Assembly: GCF_024385575.1 (NCBI RefSeq)
Contig: NZ_JANFMV010000001.1
Location: 682,001-746,000 of the forward strand
Direction: 5' to 3'
DNA length: 64,000 bases
DNA from: Rhizobium sp. NRK18
GTDB lineage: Bacteria; Pseudomonadota; Alphaproteobacteria; Rhizobiales; Rhizobiaceae
Part shown: in pieces, positions 27,841 through 36,491 of the stretch
How the letters are laid out: each line of letters starts with the position of its first letter
Position numbering within the stretch: the stretch's first letter is position 1
Made by a program: the position numbers and the translations under genes
The notes under the pieces: generated by a model
What the model was told of the DNA's origin: nothing
Databases searched by the model: none
What the model saw: the letters and a program-made list of their open reading frames with translations, nothing else

Positions 27841-28620
27841 ATGTCTGAGGGGGAGAAGAAGAAGCAGGACACGCTGTTTGTCGGGTCGCTCGAAAAGGGC
27901 ATGCGCGTCATGGCGGCGTTCGGGCTGCATCACGCCGAACTCGGCCTGACCGAGCTTGCCGAACTGACCGATCTCGACAAGAGTGCCGCCCAACGGCTGG
28001 CCAACACCTTGCACAAGATCGGCTATCTGGAAAAGGATGCGGACAGCCGTCGTTTCAGGCCGTCGCTGAAGTTCCTGGAACTGGCCGCCAGCTATCTGTC
28101 GTCAGATCCGTTCGTGCAGTTGGCCATGCCGAAGCTGATCGAGCTCAGCCGCAGCCTCGGCGAGCGCATCAACGCGGCCCGGCCGATGGGGTCGGACATC
28201 ATTTACGTGGTGCGCATTCCAACGCAACTCACCAGCTTCTCGGCGATGGTGGTCGGCCGCCGCGTGCAGGCGCTCAGTTCGTCATCGGGTCGCATCATGC
28301 TGGCGCATTTTGACGAGGCGCGGCGCAAGGAAGCGCTCGAGACCTGGCCGATCGATCAGATCACGCCGAAGACCATCACGGACCGATCGATCATTGCCAG
28401 GGAGGTCGAGGAAGCCGCCGCGCTCGGTTACGGGATCGCGGTCAACCAGAACATCATCAACGAGATCGGCATCGCAGCGCCTGTCTTCACCAAGAACGGC
28501 GAGGTGGGCGGCACGGTCCAGTGCTCCGTTTCCAGCCTCAAATGGTCCCTTGAGCGGGTTCACAAGGAAATAGCTCCGCAGCTGATGGAAGTCGCGAATT
28601 CGATCATCCTGCCGCGCTGA
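27841..28620 (+). CDS. IclR-family transcriptional regulator
   Basis: A 259-residue regulator. The ATG at 27841 has AAGGA nine bases upstream; an ATG at 27832 is too close to that site. Residues about 12-75 form the winged helix (LEKGMRVMAAFG, LTELAELTDLDKSAAQRLAN), and the C-terminal IclR effector domain runs from about 90 to 255 with GRRVQALSSSSGRIMLAHF and the VNQNIINEIGIAAPVF segment. It is divergent from the peptide-import operon and convergent with the dehydroshikimate dehydratase gene, so it probably controls the import operon; the effector is unknown. Confidence 0.9.
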   Translation: MSEGEKKKQDTLFVGSLEKGMRVMAAFGLHHAELGLTELAELTDLDKSAAQRLANTLHKIGYLEKDADSRRFRPSLKFLELAASYLSSDPFVQLAMPKLIELSRSLGERINAARPMGSDIIYVVRIPTQLTSFSAMVVGRRVQALSSSSGRIMLAHFDEARRKEALETWPIDQITPKTITDRSIIAREVEEAAALGYGIAVNQNIINEIGIAAPVFTKNGEVGGTVQCSVSSLKWSLERVHKEIAPQLMEVANSIILPR

Positions 28621-28643
28621 GGGAGAGGGCCTGTCCCTCGGCT

Positions 28644-30536
28644 TCAGCGGGTGGGAATGCCTTCCGGCTTCATGTGCCGCTTCTGGGCGGCGATGCGGAA
28701 GGGTGCGTTCGGCGCACCATAGCCGCGATAATTCCCTCGGCGCTCGACGATCTCGAAGAAGAAGCCTTCGCCGAACACCGGGCTGTAGAGCTGGAAATAC
28801 TCGCCGTCCGCATCCTGATCATAGAGAATGTTGTGGGCGCGCAGACGATCGGCAAGCGCCGGCTCCAGGCCGAAGCGGGCCTCGACATCGTCATAGTAAT
28901 TGCGCGGGATTTGCAGGGGTTGCAGGCCGTTTTCGGCCAGCGCCTCGGCCGTCGCGAAAATATCGTCCGTTGCAAAGGCCAGATGCTGGATGGCGGAGCC
29001 GAAGCTTTCGGCCATGAAGTGGCCGGCGAGTGTCTTGCGGTTCTCGGCGCCGTTGAGCGTGATACGCAGGCTGCCGTCGCTGCTTTCGACGACCTGGCTG
29101 CGGACCAGCCCACTCGGGTCGGGTATGTCGACCTGCGGGGTCTTGGCGAGGTCGAAAATCGACGTGTAGAACAGCAACGCCGAAGGCAGTTCGTCCGAGC
29201 GCATCGTCTGCGCCACATGGTCGATGCGGGTGAGGGCGGCGTCGACCGGCGGGTTTTCGTCCTGCATCGGTTCGAACTCGATGTCCCAGACCCGAGCGAG
29301 TTCGCTCTTGTCGTCGATGAAGTAGATCAGTCCCTCGCCGGTGCCGCGGATGGCCGGAATGTTCAACTCGCCGGGCCCGACGGCCTGCTCAAAGGGGACG
29401 GCATCGAGCGCCTGGGCGCGCTTCAGCGCGGCCGCAGCATCTCCCACCTTCAGGCCCATCGCGTAGGCCGATGTGCCGTGGACGGCAAAGGTGGAATGGG
29501 CAAAGCCCTCGTGCTCGGTGTTGACCACGAGATTGATGGCGCCCTGGCGGAACAGGGTGACGGCCTTGGACTTGTGGCGAGCGAAAGCACGGAAGCCCAT
29601 CATCCGCAGGAGTTTCGAAAGCGTCTGCGCTTCCCGTTGGCTGGTTGCGAATTCGATGAACTCGACCCCGCTCACCTCCGCCCTGTCCGGCATCGCCTTC
29701 GACGCGATCGCAATTCCCGGCTCTTCCCTCCTGACCCTGTCCATCAGGTGGATCAGAGACCGGTGGCCGTCATTGGAAACCAGTTTCGGAGCGCCGCCGC
29801 GGAACTGGTCGTTGAAGATTTCCAGGGACAGGGGACCGTTATAGCCCGTTGCTGCAACGGCGCGCATGAAGGCGACGACCGGCAGATCGCCTTCGCCCGG
29901 CATGTTGCGGAAATGCCGGCTCCAGTAGAGCAGATCCATGTCGATCAGCGGCGCGTCGGCGAGCTGGACGATGAAAATGCGGTCGCCGGGGATGGAGCGG
30001 ATCGAATTGACGTCGATCTTTCGGGAGAGCGTATGGAAGGAGTCGAGGATGAGGCCGATATTCGGGTGGTCGGCACGGCGAACGATTTCCCAGGCGTCGC
30101 GGTGGTCATTGATGTGTCGGCCCCAGGCGAGTGCCTCGTAGCCGACGCGCAGTCCACGCTTTGCCGCGCGCTCGCCGAGCTCACGAAAATCGTCGGCCGC
30201 GCGATCGATGCCGCCGAGCGAGATCGGGGAGATGTTGGAGCAGACGAGCATCAGGTCGGTGCCGAGTTCCTGCATGATGTCGAACTTGCGTTCGGCGCGG
30301 TCGAACGCGCGGGATCGCTGCGGCTCCGGCATGCCTTCGAAATCGCGGAACGGCTGAAACAGCGTGATCTCAAGCCCGGCGTCGCGGACCATGTTGCCGA
30401 CATCGCGCGGCGAGGCGTCAAAGGTGAGGAAGTCGTTTTCGAAGATCTCGACACCGTCGAAACCGGCGGCGGCAATCGCCTCCAGCTTTTCGCCCAGTGT
30501 GCCGCTGATCGAGACGGTTGCAATGGAAGTCTTCAT
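28644..30536 (-). CDS. quiC: 3-dehydroshikimate dehydratase, two-domain QuiC type
   Basis: A 630-residue fusion. Residues 1-270 form a xylose-isomerase-like TIM barrel (GFDGVEIFEND, LGTDLMLVCSNI, IGLILDSFH, PLSLEIFND) with the usual metal-binding Glu/Asp/His positions. Residues from about 290 form two vicinal-oxygen-chelate modules like 4-hydroxyphenylpyruvate dioxygenase (ALTRIDHVAQTM, IQHLAFATDDIF, FFFEIVERRGNYRGYG). This layout is known for bacterial 3-dehydroshikimate dehydratases that make protocatechuate in quinate/shikimate catabolism. The ATG at 30536 follows GAGGAAATGG. It stands alone, convergent with iclR; no pca or other qui genes are in the window. Confidence 0.88.
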   Translation of the reverse strand: MKTSIATVSISGTLGEKLEAIAAAGFDGVEIFENDFLTFDASPRDVGNMVRDAGLEITLFQPFRDFEGMPEPQRSRAFDRAERKFDIMQELGTDLMLVCSNISPISLGGIDRAADDFRELGERAAKRGLRVGYEALAWGRHINDHRDAWEIVRRADHPNIGLILDSFHTLSRKIDVNSIRSIPGDRIFIVQLADAPLIDMDLLYWSRHFRNMPGEGDLPVVAFMRAVAATGYNGPLSLEIFNDQFRGGAPKLVSNDGHRSLIHLMDRVRREEPGIAIASKAMPDRAEVSGVEFIEFATSQREAQTLSKLLRMMGFRAFARHKSKAVTLFRQGAINLVVNTEHEGFAHSTFAVHGTSAYAMGLKVGDAAAALKRAQALDAVPFEQAVGPGELNIPAIRGTGEGLIYFIDDKSELARVWDIEFEPMQDENPPVDAALTRIDHVAQTMRSDELPSALLFYTSIFDLAKTPQVDIPDPSGLVRSQVVESSDGSLRITLNGAENRKTLAGHFMAESFGSAIQHLAFATDDIFATAEALAENGLQPLQIPRNYYDDVEARFGLEPALADRLRAHNILYDQDADGEYFQLYSPVFGEGFFFEIVERRGNYRGYGAPNAPFRIAAQKRHMKPEGIPTR

Positions 30537-30781
30537 CGGTCCATTTCCTCTCTTTGACGCGCGCTCAAGATCACATTGGGTGGTCGCTTTCGGCCGGCGC
30601 GGCTCGCATCCATCATCTATGGCAATCCGAGTATATGGCAAATAGCAAAATATACGAGGAAATCAAAATTATGGTACGGATAGCGATTATGTCACGCCGC
30701 GAGCCGGGCCTGTCGATCCAGGGGCCGAAGACGCTGCCACGGTCGACCGCAGTCCTTCAGATGTGCGATGAAACCACTATG

Positions 30782-31960
30782 TCAGCCGGGAAGCTGGATT
30801 TCCACTCCGAAGAGGGTCTCGTGCATGCGATTGGTGGCGACGCCGACGGCACCCATCAAGGCCGCACGGCTGCCGAACTGGCTGAGTTCCAGGCGCAGCG
30901 GCAGTGGCGTGCAGCGCGGCAGGTGGCGGCAGATGACGTCCATCAGTTCCTGCCGCGCGCCGATGCTGCCGCCGAGCACGACGAGTTCGGGATCCAGGAT
31001 CGCGGCGATGGCGGCAAGTGCCGATGCGGCGATGCGCCCTGTTTCCTCCAGCGCGGCGACCGCCGCCTGATCGCCGGTTTCGAGTGCCGCGAAGATATCG
31101 CGAACGGTGCTTCCCGCCTTTCCGCCGAAGCCCTGATAGCGCTCGGAAATCGCAACGCTGCCGATTGAGCTCTCCAGCGTTCCGAGCAGGAAGCCGCGGG
31201 AATCGTAAGGGTCAGCGCCGATCGGCAAATAGGCGATCTCGCCCGCTCCGCCGCGCGCGCCGCGCACCAGCTTGCCATTGGCGATCAGACCCATTCCGAC
31301 GCCGGTGCCGAACGCCACGAAGGCGAAGTTGTCGATCTCCTTGCCGTGGCCCCGCCACTGCTCGCCACAGGCCGCAAGGTTGACGTCGTTCTCGATTTCG
31401 ACCGGCACGCCTAGCCTTGTGGAGAGAAGGCCACGCAGATCGATGGAATCGAGACCGGGAATATTCGGGGCGATCGCGATATGACCGGTTCCCGGTTGCT
31501 GGTAGCCCGGCGTGCCGAGGACGGCGATGCTGAGCTTTGAGCGCGGTGCGCCGGCCTCCGTCATGAGGTCGGCAACCACGGTCTCCAGCTGTGCGACGAG
31601 GTGTTCACCGCCACGCTTGTCGGTCGGCACGACCGTTTCGGAGAGGATGTTGCCGGCGAGATCCGTCACGGCCGCCGCGATTTTCGTGCCGCCGATGTCC
31701 ATGCCGACGGCGAAAGCTGCTCGATGGTTGATCTCGTAACCCAGCGCATTGCGGCCGGCCTTGGCCTCGATATGTCCGACCGGGACGAGCCATGCATCGT
31801 TCTCGAGATCGCGGACGACTTCGGATATGGTCTGTTTCGAAAGCCCGGTTATCTTGGCGATGCTCGTCCTCGACTGCGGACCTTGCTGGAGGATGGTGCG
31901 CATGACCGCGTTGATGGAAATCTTGCGGGCGACGGGCCGATCAGCGGCGTTTGGCACCAT
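30782..31960 (-). CDS. ROK-family transcriptional regulator
   Basis: A 392-residue protein: winged helix at about 15-65 (RTSIAKITGLSKQTISEVVR) joined to a ROK sugar-kinase fold with the phosphate-binding loop GMDIGGTKIAAAV and the FVAFGTGVGMGLIANGK, RGARGGAGEIAYLPIG segments. The usual CxCGxxGCxE zinc motif of ROK proteins is missing. NagC/XylR-type members repress sugar genes. An inverted repeat lies about 125 bp upstream of its start. Neighbouring candidates for control are the CUT1 sugar importer and the GNAT gene; which is regulated is not visible. Confidence 0.88.
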   Translation of the reverse strand: MVPNAADRPVARKISINAVMRTILQQGPQSRTSIAKITGLSKQTISEVVRDLENDAWLVPVGHIEAKAGRNALGYEINHRAAFAVGMDIGGTKIAAAVTDLAGNILSETVVPTDKRGGEHLVAQLETVVADLMTEAGAPRSKLSIAVLGTPGYQQPGTGHIAIAPNIPGLDSIDLRGLLSTRLGVPVEIENDVNLAACGEQWRGHGKEIDNFAFVAFGTGVGMGLIANGKLVRGARGGAGEIAYLPIGADPYDSRGFLLGTLESSIGSVAISERYQGFGGKAGSTVRDIFAALETGDQAAVAALEETGRIAASALAAIAAILDPELVVLGGSIGARQELMDVICRHLPRCTPLPLRLELSQFGSRAALMGAVGVATNRMHETLFGVEIQLPG

Positions 31961-32372
31961 GGTACTCCAGTTCGTCAGGGACGCGGTCCTAATTGTGGCC
32001 CGAGATCGTCAAAATCGGCCTCTTCATGCCGATGGACGACGATTTCAGCGCTCTCGTTGCCAATCAATTGGCAAATTCCGATTCATTTGTCTACCTCCTT
32101 GACAAATAATGATCGGTGTTTGTACGCTCGCCTAACCTTGAACGGAAAGAGCGGCATATGCTGACGATGGGATCGGATGAGACATCGCGTGGAAGCGGGT
32201 TTTGCGCCCGCCCGGTGGCGTTGGCATCCCGGTTTCAGGCGTGGTGCTGCCCTGGTGGAGGCGTCTTACCATGACCGCAGCGCGCGCCGTTCCAGGATTG
32301 ATCTGCCAAAGGCATGATGCGTTTCCCGCGACGGCGCCGCGACTGTATGAACGGTCCGCTGCTGTTGTCGCG
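31961..32372. other. Intergenic region upstream of the ROK regulator
   Basis: About 410 bp without a supported gene. The half nearest the regulator (to about 32160) is AT-rich with the inverted repeat at 32085-32107, and the other half is GC-rich and reads only as antisense frames of the acetyltransferase region. It probably holds the regulator's promoter. Confidence 0.5.
32085..32107. promoter_or_regulatory. Inverted repeat, possible ROK operator
   Basis: ATTTGTC (32085-32091) and GACAAAT (32101-32107) are perfect 7-bp complements separated by 9 bp, a spacing of about two helical turns between arm starts, as in NagC-type sites. It is the clearest dyad upstream of the ROK gene. Function is inferred from position. 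Confidence 0.4.
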
Positions 32373-32987
32373 TCAGGCCCTGAATTTCATGCCGAAGATG
32401 ACGTGGCCGTCACGGCTGATGTCTTCGAAGCCGAGGTGGCGGTAGAAGCCCTTCGCCTTTTCGTTGGTGGGGCTGACGCCAAGATGGATACCGGCCGCAC
32501 CATGCGCCTTCAGCGCCTCCAGTTGCGTCTCGATCAGACGTCGCCCCCAGCCGGACGACTGCGCGCCGGGCAGGATGTTGATGTGCAGATGCGCGGGATA
32601 TTCTGCATGCAGGTCGGCAAGCGGGCGATCCGGATTGGCGATGCGCTCCAGCGCACCGGCGTCGAGCGGTGCGGACGGCTGCATGCCGGCAACGATCTTG
32701 CGGATGTCAGGCCACCACTCGGCTGCAAGACGGGCGCTGAACGCCGCCGTGTCGGGTGTGCCGATCACATAGCCGATCGCCTTTTCGCCGTCGTCGAGCA
32801 GGAAGGTGAAATCCGGCTCGAACTTGCCGTAGGGCGCGGCCCAGATGTAGCCTGGCAGTTTGGGGTTGCTGTAAAGGGCGCTTGCATCCGAGCCACTGTC
32901 GGCGGTTTTCAGGCAGATCTCGTACAGCGCGTCCATGTCTGCTTCCGTCGCGCGGCGGATGGAAAGCGCGGAGGTCTTCTCGGTCAT
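32373..32987 (-). CDS. GNAT-family N-acetyltransferase
   Basis: A 204-residue protein with the GNAT fold: N-terminal IRRATEADMDALYEICLK, a central acceptor region, the acetyl-CoA site at QSSGWGRRLIETQLEALKAH (the G-x-G-x-x-L-like motif is partly changed to SGWGRRL) and the final GVSPTNEKAKGFYRHLGFED. It is similar to the small acetyltransferases related to the C-terminal domain of O-GlcNAcase. The ATG at 32987 has AGAGG at proper distance; one at 32996 is too close. It is monocistronic and its substrate is unknown. Confidence 0.85.
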   Translation of the reverse strand: MTEKTSALSIRRATEADMDALYEICLKTADSGSDASALYSNPKLPGYIWAAPYGKFEPDFTFLLDDGEKAIGYVIGTPDTAAFSARLAAEWWPDIRKIVAGMQPSAPLDAGALERIANPDRPLADLHAEYPAHLHINILPGAQSSGWGRRLIETQLEALKAHGAAGIHLGVSPTNEKAKGFYRHLGFEDISRDGHVIFGMKFRA

Positions 32988-33243
32988 GTCTGTCATCCTC
33001 TTGTGACTGGCGGGCGGCACGCTCGCGTTTTGCGAGAGGCGAAGCGGCGGGCGGATTGGCGGGAAGCTAGATCAAACCCGGGGCCAAGAACAGGGGCCGA
33101 AATCGCAAATTTTTCATCCGCTGCTGAAGCGGGGACAGTTCGCCGGACACGCATCCGGGCGGAAAATGCCTTGCGCAAACAGAAGGTTTGCGCAGGGTGA
33201 ACGGTAACGACAAACAAGGGTTCAAATCCAGAAGGGCTAGGAA

Positions 33244-34581
33244 ATGTTTGACACAATCCTCATGCGCATGAAGCTACGCTCACGCATGTCCACGGCGACC
33301 ACGACGGCTGCTGCGGTCATGATCCTCTCGGCGTCGCACGCTGCCGTTGCAGCCGACCTGCCGGTATGGGACGACTACACCTATGAGGGCCAGAGCGCCG
33401 TCATGGAAACGCTGAACAAGAACTTCGAAGCGGCTCATCCGGACGTCAAGGTCATTCGCACCCAGCGCACGTTCGACGATCTGGCGCTGACCCTGAAGCT
33501 CGCCGTTTCGGCCGGTGACGGCCCGATGGTGACCAAGGTCAACCAGGGCGCCGGCGACATGGGCGCCATGGTCAAGGAAGGCCTGCTGCAGCCGGTTGAC
33601 GACTACATTTCCAAGTACGGCTGGGACAAGCGCCAATCGGACAGCCTTCTGGCACGTGACCGCTGGTCCGACACCGGACAGTTCGGCGAAGGCAAGACCT
33701 ACGGCATCTCCGGCCTCGGCGAAATGGTCGGCCTGTTCTACAACGAGAAGCTTCTGAAGGACGCCGGCGTCGAACTGCCGCTGAAGAACTTCGCCGACTT
33801 CGAAGCCGCCCTCGACAAGCTCAAGGCCAAGGGCACGACGCCGATCACCATGGGCACCGCCAAGCAGCACCTCGCCCTGCACCTGATCGCCGCCATCAGC
33901 CAGGCGCAGATCGACTCGAAGAACCGCAAGGAACTCGACGACCTGATCTACGGCCGCGGCGGCAGCTTCAACACGCCCGGCAACCTCGAAGCCGCCAAGC
34001 TCGTCCAGCATTGGGCGAAGGACGGCTATTTCACGGACGGTTACCAGGGTATTTCCGGCGACGACGCCGTGCAGCTCTTCATCGCCGGCCAGTCCGCCTT
34101 CCTCGTGTCGGGTACCTGGTACTTCGGCGACATGAAGGCCAATCCGGACATTCACTTCATGCCGATCCCGGCTCCGGAAGGCGTCGAGCATCCGCTGACC
34201 GTCGGCGGTGTCGACCTTGCCTGGGCAATCACCAGCATCGCCAAGACCAAGGAAGAGCAGGACACGGCCGGCGCCTACATCGACTACATGGTTTCGCCTG
34301 AAGCCGCCGTCGAATGGGCCAAGGCCGGCTACTTCCCGTCGACCGCACTGCCGGAAGGCACGAGCATCGACATGTCGCCGCTGCTCAGCGAAGGCATTTC
34401 CATGTGGAAGACGCTGAACGCTGCCGACGCCATCGGTCACTATCCGGACTGGGCAAGCCCGACCATGCTGAAGACCTATGACGACAACACCCCGCTGCTT
34501 CTCGCCGACACCGAGACGCCGGAGCAGTTCGTCGAGGCTCTCGACAAGGACTACCAGGGCTATCTGGCGAGCAAGAAGTAA
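33244..34581 (+). CDS. Sugar-type ABC binding protein (CUT1, family 1)
   Basis: A 445-residue exported protein; the signal peptide ends near SHAAVA. The exact start is uncertain because several ATGs (33244, 33262, 33268, 33286) precede the hydrophobic core. The mature protein is a family-1 solute-binding protein (TLNKNFEAAHPDVKVIRTQ, GLGEMVGLFYNEKLLKDAGV, FIAGQSAFLVSGTWYFGDM). The ligand is probably a mono- or oligosaccharide or polyol. It is followed by a stem-loop and two permease genes but no ATPase. Confidence 0.92.
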   Translation: MFDTILMRMKLRSRMSTATTTAAAVMILSASHAAVAADLPVWDDYTYEGQSAVMETLNKNFEAAHPDVKVIRTQRTFDDLALTLKLAVSAGDGPMVTKVNQGAGDMGAMVKEGLLQPVDDYISKYGWDKRQSDSLLARDRWSDTGQFGEGKTYGISGLGEMVGLFYNEKLLKDAGVELPLKNFADFEAALDKLKAKGTTPITMGTAKQHLALHLIAAISQAQIDSKNRKELDDLIYGRGGSFNTPGNLEAAKLVQHWAKDGYFTDGYQGISGDDAVQLFIAGQSAFLVSGTWYFGDMKANPDIHFMPIPAPEGVEHPLTVGGVDLAWAITSIAKTKEEQDTAGAYIDYMVSPEAAVEWAKAGYFPSTALPEGTSIDMSPLLSEGISMWKTLNAADAIGHYPDWASPTMLKTYDDNTPLLLADTETPEQFVEALDKDYQGYLASKK

Positions 34582-34604
34582 GCTTCGGCGGATCGAAAAT
34601 TCCC

Positions 34605-34626
34605 GCGGCCGCATTCGTGCGGCCGC
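34605..34626 (+). terminator. Stem-loop between binding-protein and permease genes
   Basis: GCGGCCGC at 34605-34612 and again at 34619-34626 (each self-complementary) can form an 8-bp GC stem with the 6-base loop ATTCGT. No T-run follows, so it is more likely an attenuating or mRNA-stabilising hairpin than a full terminator. It parallels the stem-loop at 26098-26139. Confidence 0.55.
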
Positions 34627-34643
34627 CCTCACGAGGAGTTAGA

Positions 34644-35537
34644 ATGAAAGCCTCCGTCCTTGACGCTCCCGTGCGCAAGAACCTTATCTTCGTCCTGCCG
34701 GGCCTGATCATCTATGCCGCGTTCGTGCTCCTGCCGATCCTGGCGGCGATCTATCTCAGCCTGACGAAATGGAACGGTATCAGCGCGCCGGATTTCGTCG
34801 GCTTCGGCAATTACATCGAGCTGTTCAGTGACAGCCGCTTCTTCATCTCGCTGCGCAACAACGCCGTCCTGATGATCTTTTATTGCGTCGTGCCGCTTGC
34901 GATCGGCATCGTGCTGGCTGCGATCGTCAGCTCCATTCGCGCCAAGGAACAGCTGGCGATCAGAACGCTGCTGTTCATGCCCTACATCATGCCGTCCGCC
35001 GTGCTCGGCATCATCTGGCACTGGCTCTACAATCCGGCCTTCGGACCGATCAACCAGGGTCTGAAGCTGATGGGGCTCGGCGCGATCGCGCTGCCCTGGC
35101 TCGGTGATTTCACCTTCGCGCTTCCGGCCGTCGGCATGGTCGCGGCCTGGTACTATTTCGGTTTTTGCATGGTGATCTTCCTGACAGGCCTGCAGCGCAT
35201 CGATCCGTCGCTGTTCGAAGCGGCCCGCGTCGACGGCGCCAAGCCGTGGTACATCTTTTACCGCATCACCCTGCCGCTGTTCCTGCCGGAAATTCGTGTC
35301 GTTCTGCTTCTGACGATCATCGCCTCGATCAAGAGCTTCGACCTCATCTTCACCATGACCCGAGGGGGGCCGGCCAATGCGACGCTGGTCCCGAACATCT
35401 ACATGTATGAACTGGGCTTCCACCTGAACCGCTTCGGCTATGCGGCGTCTGTCGCCATCATCGGCGCGATCCTGATCTTCGTCGTCAACTACATCGTCCA
35501 CCGCTTCGTTCGGCCTGCCGACGGGAGGGCACGCTGA
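34644..35537 (+). CDS. Sugar ABC importer permease, MalF class
   Basis: A 297-residue protein with six predicted spans, starting MKASVLDAPVRKNLIFVLPG behind GAGGAG. The coupling loop LFEAARVDGAKPWYIFYRIT matches the EAA motif. The stop overlaps the ATG of the next permease by one base (TGATG). It forms the membrane channel with the MalG-class partner; an ATPase must come from elsewhere, possibly 38149-39228. Confidence 0.93.
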   Translation: MKASVLDAPVRKNLIFVLPGLIIYAAFVLLPILAAIYLSLTKWNGISAPDFVGFGNYIELFSDSRFFISLRNNAVLMIFYCVVPLAIGIVLAAIVSSIRAKEQLAIRTLLFMPYIMPSAVLGIIWHWLYNPAFGPINQGLKLMGLGAIALPWLGDFTFALPAVGMVAAWYYFGFCMVIFLTGLQRIDPSLFEAARVDGAKPWYIFYRITLPLFLPEIRVVLLLTIIASIKSFDLIFTMTRGGPANATLVPNIYMYELGFHLNRFGYAASVAIIGAILIFVVNYIVHRFVRPADGRAR

Positions 35538-36373
35538 TGGCGGGTTACTCACCAAACAGCACCGCCAAGACGTTTTCGTTCCGCGTCATCATGTGGATGT
35601 TCTCGCTGATGACGGTGTTTCCGTTCGGACTGCTGCTGCTGACCTCGATCAAGAGCAAGGAGGACCTGTTCAAGGGCGCCTTCGTGCTGCCGGCCTATCC
35701 GCATTTCGAGAATTATGTCAGCGCCTGGGTGGACGGGCATTTCGGCATCTACTTCTGGAACTCGATCATCGTCGTCATTCCGGTGGTGGCCGTCAGCATC
35801 GTGCTCGGCGTCCTGACGGGCTTCGCCTTCGCCTTCCTGTCTTTCCCATTCAAGAAGCTGACATTCGTGGTGCTGACGATCGGGATGATGGTGCCGACGG
35901 AGGCCTTCATCATCCCGCTCTATTACGAGATGCGCTATCTGGGACTGATCAATTCCTACTGGGCGATGATCCTACCGCAGATCGCGATGTCGGTGCCGTT
36001 CGCGACGATCTTCATGGCGAGCGCCATGGAGCAGTTGCCGAAGGACATTCTCGAGGCGGCGATGCTCGACGGGGCATCAAGGACGCTGATCTTGCGGCGC
36101 GTCGTCATTCCGCTTCTGAAACCTGCCGTCTCGACGCTCGGCCTGTTCCTGTTCATCTGGACCTGGAACGAGTTCCTGATTCCGCTGATCCTCGTCAACG
36201 ACGACGTCTACCGGACGATGCCGCTCGGCATGCTGTTCTTCCAGGGACGTTACACGGTCAATACGCCGGTACTGACGGCCGGGGCGGTGCTCGTCATCCT
36301 GCCGATCGTCGTCGTCTACCTGATCTTCCAGCGCAAGTTCATCGAAGGCCTGACGGCCGGCGCATCCAAGTAA
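35537..36373 (+). CDS. Sugar ABC importer permease, MalG class
   Basis: A 278-residue six-span protein with the MalG-class coupling loop ILEAAMLDGASRTLILRRVV and the usual final cytoplasmic segment QRKFIEGLTAGASK, which in this class contacts the ATPase. It is translationally coupled to the upstream permease. A strong intrinsic terminator follows at 36383, so the importer operon ends here without an ATPase. Confidence 0.93.
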   Translation: MAGYSPNSTAKTFSFRVIMWMFSLMTVFPFGLLLLTSIKSKEDLFKGAFVLPAYPHFENYVSAWVDGHFGIYFWNSIIVVIPVVAVSIVLGVLTGFAFAFLSFPFKKLTFVVLTIGMMVPTEAFIIPLYYEMRYLGLINSYWAMILPQIAMSVPFATIFMASAMEQLPKDILEAAMLDGASRTLILRRVVIPLLKPAVSTLGLFLFIWTWNEFLIPLILVNDDVYRTMPLGMLFFQGRYTVNTPVLTAGAVLVILPIVVVYLIFQRKFIEGLTAGASK

Positions 36374-36382
36374 GGCCCCCGG

Positions 36383-36412
36383 AGGGCGGCGCTGTGTCAT
36401 TCGCGCCGCCCT
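36383..36412 (+). terminator. Intrinsic terminator of the CUT1 importer operon
   Basis: AGGGCGGCGC (36383-36392) and GCGCCGCCCT (36403-36412) pair perfectly over 10 bp around a 10-base loop, followed by a pyrimidine-rich TTCTTC. It lies 9 bp after the permease stop codon. Confidence 0.75.
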
Positions 36413-36491
36413 TCTTCATAAAAGGATCACGCCGGGCCGGCATAGAGGTCCAGCCTGTTCCATCTCTCCAGCTCATCCGGCAGTTCTTCCC

